The notes under the pieces were generated by a model that had not been told where the DNA came from, did no database searches, and saw nothing but the letters and a program-made list of their open reading frames with translations. From Candidatus Cloacimonadota bacterium (GTDB lineage Bacteria > Cloacimonadota > Cloacimonadia > Cloacimonadales > Cloacimonadaceae): a stretch of 44,019 nt of DNA. The stretch is taken from assembly GCA_012522935.1 (NCBI GenBank), contig JAAYJN010000005.1, positions 1-44,019 on the forward strand. Reading direction: 5' to 3'. The position numbers were made by a program, and so were the translations under genes. Below are positions 41,252 through 44,019 of the stretch, piece after piece (the first letter of the stretch is position 1; the number at the start of each line of letters is the position of its first letter).

Positions 41252-42475
41252 ATGACTAAAACGAATACAGACAATATCTTCGCCACCGTCCCCGAAGCCG
41301 TGGAAATCATAGCCAACGGCGGAATGCTGATCGTGGTAGATGATGAAAACAGAGAAAATGAAGGCGACCTGGTGATGGCGGCGGATCTCGTTTCCACCCA
41401 GGCGGTAAACTTTATGATCAGCCATGGCAAGGGATTGCTTTGCGTTCCCATGCAGGAGGCTGATGCCAAGCGTCTTGATATCCCTTTGATGACCACTGCC
41501 AGCAGCGACAGGCATGGCACCAAATTCACCATTTCCGTGGATGCCGTAAAGGGCACCACCACGGGGATCTCCGCCCCTGAAAGGGCACGCACCATCCTCG
41601 CACTCACCGATCCCAAATCCTGCCCTGAAGACTTCATGCGTCCGGGACACATCTTTCCCCTCTTGGCAGAAAAGGGAGGCGTGTTAAAGCGTGCCGGACA
41701 CACCGAAGCGGCTGTTGATCTTGCCCTCATGGCTGGTCGCAAACCCCTCGGTGCTATATGCGAGATTATCCGCCCCGATGGAGAAATGGCAAGGATGGAC
41801 GACCTCAAAACCTTCGCCGTCAAGCATGGCCTCAAGATCTTCACCATTGCCGAGCTTATCAACTATCGTCGCCACAAGGAATGCCTCGTTGAGCAGGTTT
41901 CTGCGGCTAAACTGCCCACTGAATATGGACAATTTGACATCTACGTATATATGTCCACCCTTTCCAAAGAACACCATGTGGCTTTGGTGATGGGGGATAT
42001 CAGCAGCGCAGAGCCCGTTCTCACCAGAGTCCATTCGGAATGCCTCACCGGAGATGCCCTACACTCCCAGCGCTGTGATTGTGGAGCTCAGCTCCAGCGT
42101 GCCTTTGAGATGATATCCGAAGAGGGCAGAGGCGTGATCCTCTATATGAGACAAGAGGGGAGAGGCATTGGATTGATCAACAAAATCCGTGCCTATCACC
42201 TGCAGGACAATGGCAAAGACACCGTGCAGGCAAATCTGGACTTGGGCTTCCCCGCAGATTTGAGAGATTACGGCATTGGTGCCCAAATCCTAAAACACCT
42301 GGGCATCAAAAAGATACGCCTGCTTACCAATAACCCCAAAAAGATTGTGGGTCTGCAAGGTTACGGCCTTGAGATCACCGAACGCGTGCCCATCGAAATC
42401 GAAGCCGGGCGCGACAACCTGGATTATCTGAAGACCAAAAAGAACAAAATGGGTCACATCCTTCATGACATCTAA
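41252..42475 (+). CDS. ribBA: Bifunctional 3,4-dihydroxy-2-butanone-4-phosphate synthase / GTP cyclohydrolase II
   Basis: A 407-residue fusion for the two entry reactions of riboflavin synthesis. The DHBP synthase half has [16 protein letters not shown] (near residue 28) and [13 protein letters not shown]. The GTP cyclohydrolase II half (from about residue 212) has [18 protein letters not shown], with the three zinc-binding Cys, and [11 protein letters not shown]. The frame could start at GTG 41243, but the ATG at 41252 is preferred; it lies just after the rluD-type stop. Other rib genes are not in view. Confidence 0.96.
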   Translation: MTKTNTDNIFATVPEAVEIIANGGMLIVVDDENRENEGDLVMAADLVSTQAVNFMISHGKGLLCVPMQEADAKRLDIPLMTTASSDRHGTKFTISVDAVKGTTTGISAPERARTILALTDPKSCPEDFMRPGHIFPLLAEKGGVLKRAGHTEAAVDLALMAGRKPLGAICEIIRPDGEMARMDDLKTFAVKHGLKIFTIAELINYRRHKECLVEQVSAAKLPTEYGQFDIYVYMSTLSKEHHVALVMGDISSAEPVLTRVHSECLTGDALHSQRCDCGAQLQRAFEMISEEGRGVILYMRQEGRGIGLINKIRAYHLQDNGKDTVQANLDLGFPADLRDYGIGAQILKHLGIKKIRLLTNNPKKIVGLQGYGLEITERVPIEIEAGRDNLDYLKTKKNKMGHILHDI

Positions 42476-43256
42476 ACCCCGCCTCATCCTCCTTTTCTGC
42501 CTGCTTGTCCTCATCAGCGGGCTGATGGCAGTGTCAATTCCCCAAGCCACGGGCTGGGTGAACGACTTTGCCGGCGTTCTGGATACCCAAACCAAAGAAC
42601 TGATCAACGACTGGGCTACCGAGCTAAAGGAAAAGACCGATGTGGAGCTGGCAATTGCCATCTTTCCCACATTTGACGGCGAGGATGAGAAAAGCTTTGC
42701 CACCAAGCTGATAGAGCTGTGGAAGGTGGGCAATAAAGACGACGAAGGTGTTTTAATCGTGATGTCTGTGCAGGAACGGCGCCTGCGGATAGAGCCCGGA
42801 TACGGTTCGGAGCCTTATATCACCGATGCCTTCAGTGGCAATGTATATCGCCAGATGGCAGGAATGCTCTCCAAGGGCGATGAGGATTGGAATGGCGCTT
42901 TCACCCAAGGGTCACTCTTGATATTGGAGAGGATTGCCAAAGAAAAGGACGTTGTTTTAACTGGTGTATCCGATTACAGCAAAGGGGGTTCCAGCCAGAG
43001 CAACAAGAAGGCAGGGCTGCTCTTGTCTTATATAATAATGTTCTTTATTTTCCTGATTATGATCACCCGCGGGAATATCCTCGTGTGGCTGCTATATCTC
43101 TTTACAAACAGTGGTTCTGGTGGTCCGGGCGGTTTTGGCGGCGGCTTTGGCGGAGGTAGCTCCGGTGGTTCTTCCGGCGGTTCAGGTGGATTCGGTGGCT
43201 TTGGCGGGTTTGGTGGCGGACGCTCCGGTGGGGGAGGAGCGGGAGGAGGCTTCTAA
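42465..43256 (+). CDS. TPM-domain protein with glycine-rich tail (YgcG-like)
   Basis: A 263-residue protein with signal peptide (to about residue 21), a TPM domain (about 30-150; [13 protein letters not shown] near the start, then [19 protein letters not shown]), a hydrophobic segment near residues 185-213, and a C-terminal tail of about 45 residues that is mostly Gly, Ser and Phe. TPM proteins have been linked to photosystem repair in plants and to unknown envelope roles in bacteria. The start overlaps ribBA by 11 bases. The low-complexity tail is in frame and ends with a clear stop. Confidence 0.88.
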   Translation: MTSKPRLILLFCLLVLISGLMAVSIPQATGWVNDFAGVLDTQTKELINDWATELKEKTDVELAIAIFPTFDGEDEKSFATKLIELWKVGNKDDEGVLIVMSVQERRLRIEPGYGSEPYITDAFSGNVYRQMAGMLSKGDEDWNGAFTQGSLLILERIAKEKDVVLTGVSDYSKGGSSQSNKKAGLLLSYIIMFFIFLIMITRGNILVWLLYLFTNSGSGGPGGFGGGFGGGSSGGSSGGSGGFGGFGGFGGGRSGGGGAGGGF

Positions 43257-43396
43257 TGGGTATCATCTTTATATACAATCATTTACTACCGATTCCGCAG
43301 CCTTCAGCCAGCGGGTTCTCAGCAGATAACAAAACGGCTTTTTGTCCGCTTGATTTACTAAATCAACAAGACGGCAGAAAGCGGGAGGATTTTTAG
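43257..43396. other. 140-base gap with a small hairpin
   Basis: No gene is seen. A seven-base perfect stem TTGATTT/AAATCAA (43350-43356 and 43360-43366, three-base loop) extends by a few pairs on either side. No T run follows on the plus strand, so a terminator is not certain. Confidence 0.5.
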
Positions 43397-43975
43397 ATGT
43401 TTTTTCTCAAATCACTTACCTTTATTCCTTGGAATATAGCGATTGGCATCCTGCTCTTGTATCTACTGGATTGGTTTTTGTTCAATCTCAAATCCAGAAA
43501 ATGCTTTGGCATCCATATCCCTCTCACACCCGGCTTTGTGGTGCGCAAGCGCGAATGGATCTTTGATAAAGTGCGCGATATCCTGCATGATTATCTGGAG
43601 CAGGCGGAAGATAAACTTAGAAAACACGGATACTTGGCAAAGTGGGAGAGGATCATCCGTGATTCCGTATTTGAAAAAACAACTTTTGCGGCAGAATGGA
43701 TGGTGATGCCGGGCAAATGGAAAGAGAAAATCCGTAACTTTATGGCGGATAGCGTGAAGGGGATTGTGAGCAGAATCCTGCGCCAGATGGTTCCCCGCTT
43801 TATAGAACAGTGGCGCATCGAACATCGGATAGATGATTTTGACGAGCAATTCAATGCCGAGTATTTGCGCAAGTTTTGGCGTAAATACGTCTTCAAATAC
43901 ATGCTCTGGGCTTTTTTGATTATCAATTTCCTGATTGGTATCAACAACCTCATTTGGTTCCTGATTATTGGCTAA
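43397..43975 (+). CDS. DUF445-like membrane protein, short form
   Basis: A 192-residue protein with a hydrophobic helix at each end (about residues 12-30 and 168-190) and a charged amphipathic middle. The segment GIHIPLTPGFVVRKREWIFDKV near residue 38 resembles the start of DUF445 proteins, but the length is about half of that family. It would be an inner-membrane protein with a cytoplasmic or periplasmic middle. GGGAGG lies just before the ATG. It follows the TPM gene on the same strand. Function unknown. Confidence 0.75.
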   Translation: MFFLKSLTFIPWNIAIGILLLYLLDWFLFNLKSRKCFGIHIPLTPGFVVRKREWIFDKVRDILHDYLEQAEDKLRKHGYLAKWERIIRDSVFEKTTFAAEWMVMPGKWKEKIRNFMADSVKGIVSRILRQMVPRFIEQWRIEHRIDDFDEQFNAEYLRKFWRKYVFKYMLWAFLIINFLIGINNLIWFLIIG

Positions 43976-43994
43976 ATACAGAGGTTTAGAGATT

Positions 43995-44019
43995 AGAGAC
44001 CAGAGGCCAGAGGCCAGGG
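43995..44019 (-). repeat. Inverted copy of the 7-base-period repeat, cut by the window end
   Basis: The reverse complement of these 25 bases equals 12071-12095. Bases 43982-43994 before it continue the same period in a degenerate form (tctctaa units on the minus strand). The repeat probably extends past the window. Confidence 0.8.

Overview
This window looks like a bacterial chromosome segment from a Gram-negative anaerobe of the FCB side of the tree, most likely the Candidatus Cloacimonadota (WWE1) group. That is inference, not a marker-gene result. It rests on two secreted proteins with type IX-like C-terminal sorting domains (NxYPNPF motif, a 'GQVV'-type strand, and a final KMLI-K strand), an outer-membrane barrel, an ExbB/ExbD/TonB set, an endonuclease-type MutL, and G+C near one half. 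No phage, plasmid, CRISPR array, rRNA or tRNA gene was seen. Most of the window is dense, operonic core metabolism.

Layout. 1-2984: 3' part of an RND efflux pump and a DUF3332-type lipoprotein. 3067-5072: a small NifU-like Fe-S protein and an outer-membrane barrel. 5540-10892 (minus): one tightly overlapping operon, read nucleoside kinase, mutL, miaA, parvulin. 10973-14719: a YitT membrane protein, then a secreted nidogen-like/type IX cargo protein between repeat-rich gaps. 14720-17182: a large lone lipoprotein with its own promoter. 17255-21355 (minus): maf, amidohydrolase, unknown gene, gltX. 21497-26658: serC, then exbB, exbD, tonB, folP, cdaA, coaE. 27273-31669: prfB with a programmed frameshift, uppS, cdsA, and a second type IX cargo. 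31764-32666: an EamA transporter. 32740-35415: the rpsP, khpA, rimM, trmD, RNA methyltransferase, rplS ribosome operon. 35510-37034: ogt, acpS, adenylate kinase. 37052-43975: TrkH/TrkA-type potassium uptake, a PAS membrane sensor, rluD-like, ribBA, a TPM-domain protein and a DUF445-like membrane protein.

The clearest non-coding structure is in the gaps at 5.1-5.5, 14.1-14.5 and 26.8-27.1 kb. Each holds two different repeats side by side: a degenerate element ended by REP-like hairpin arms (module A), and a long palindrome built from an 11-base unit (module B). The module B copies at 14.4 and 27.1 kb are in opposite orientation and share 54 identical bases. A third repeat, with a 7-base period, occurs at 12.07 kb and, inverted, at the right end of the window. 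These families are the best candidates for something undescribed.

Smaller points worth a look are: an RND pump that lacks the TM4 aspartates of the proton relay; a parvulin with five cysteines spaced three residues apart; a CdaA with RHL in place of RHR; an 89-base overlap of an RNA methyltransferase gene into rplS; and a 43-residue membrane ORF that ends exactly where a module A copy begins.
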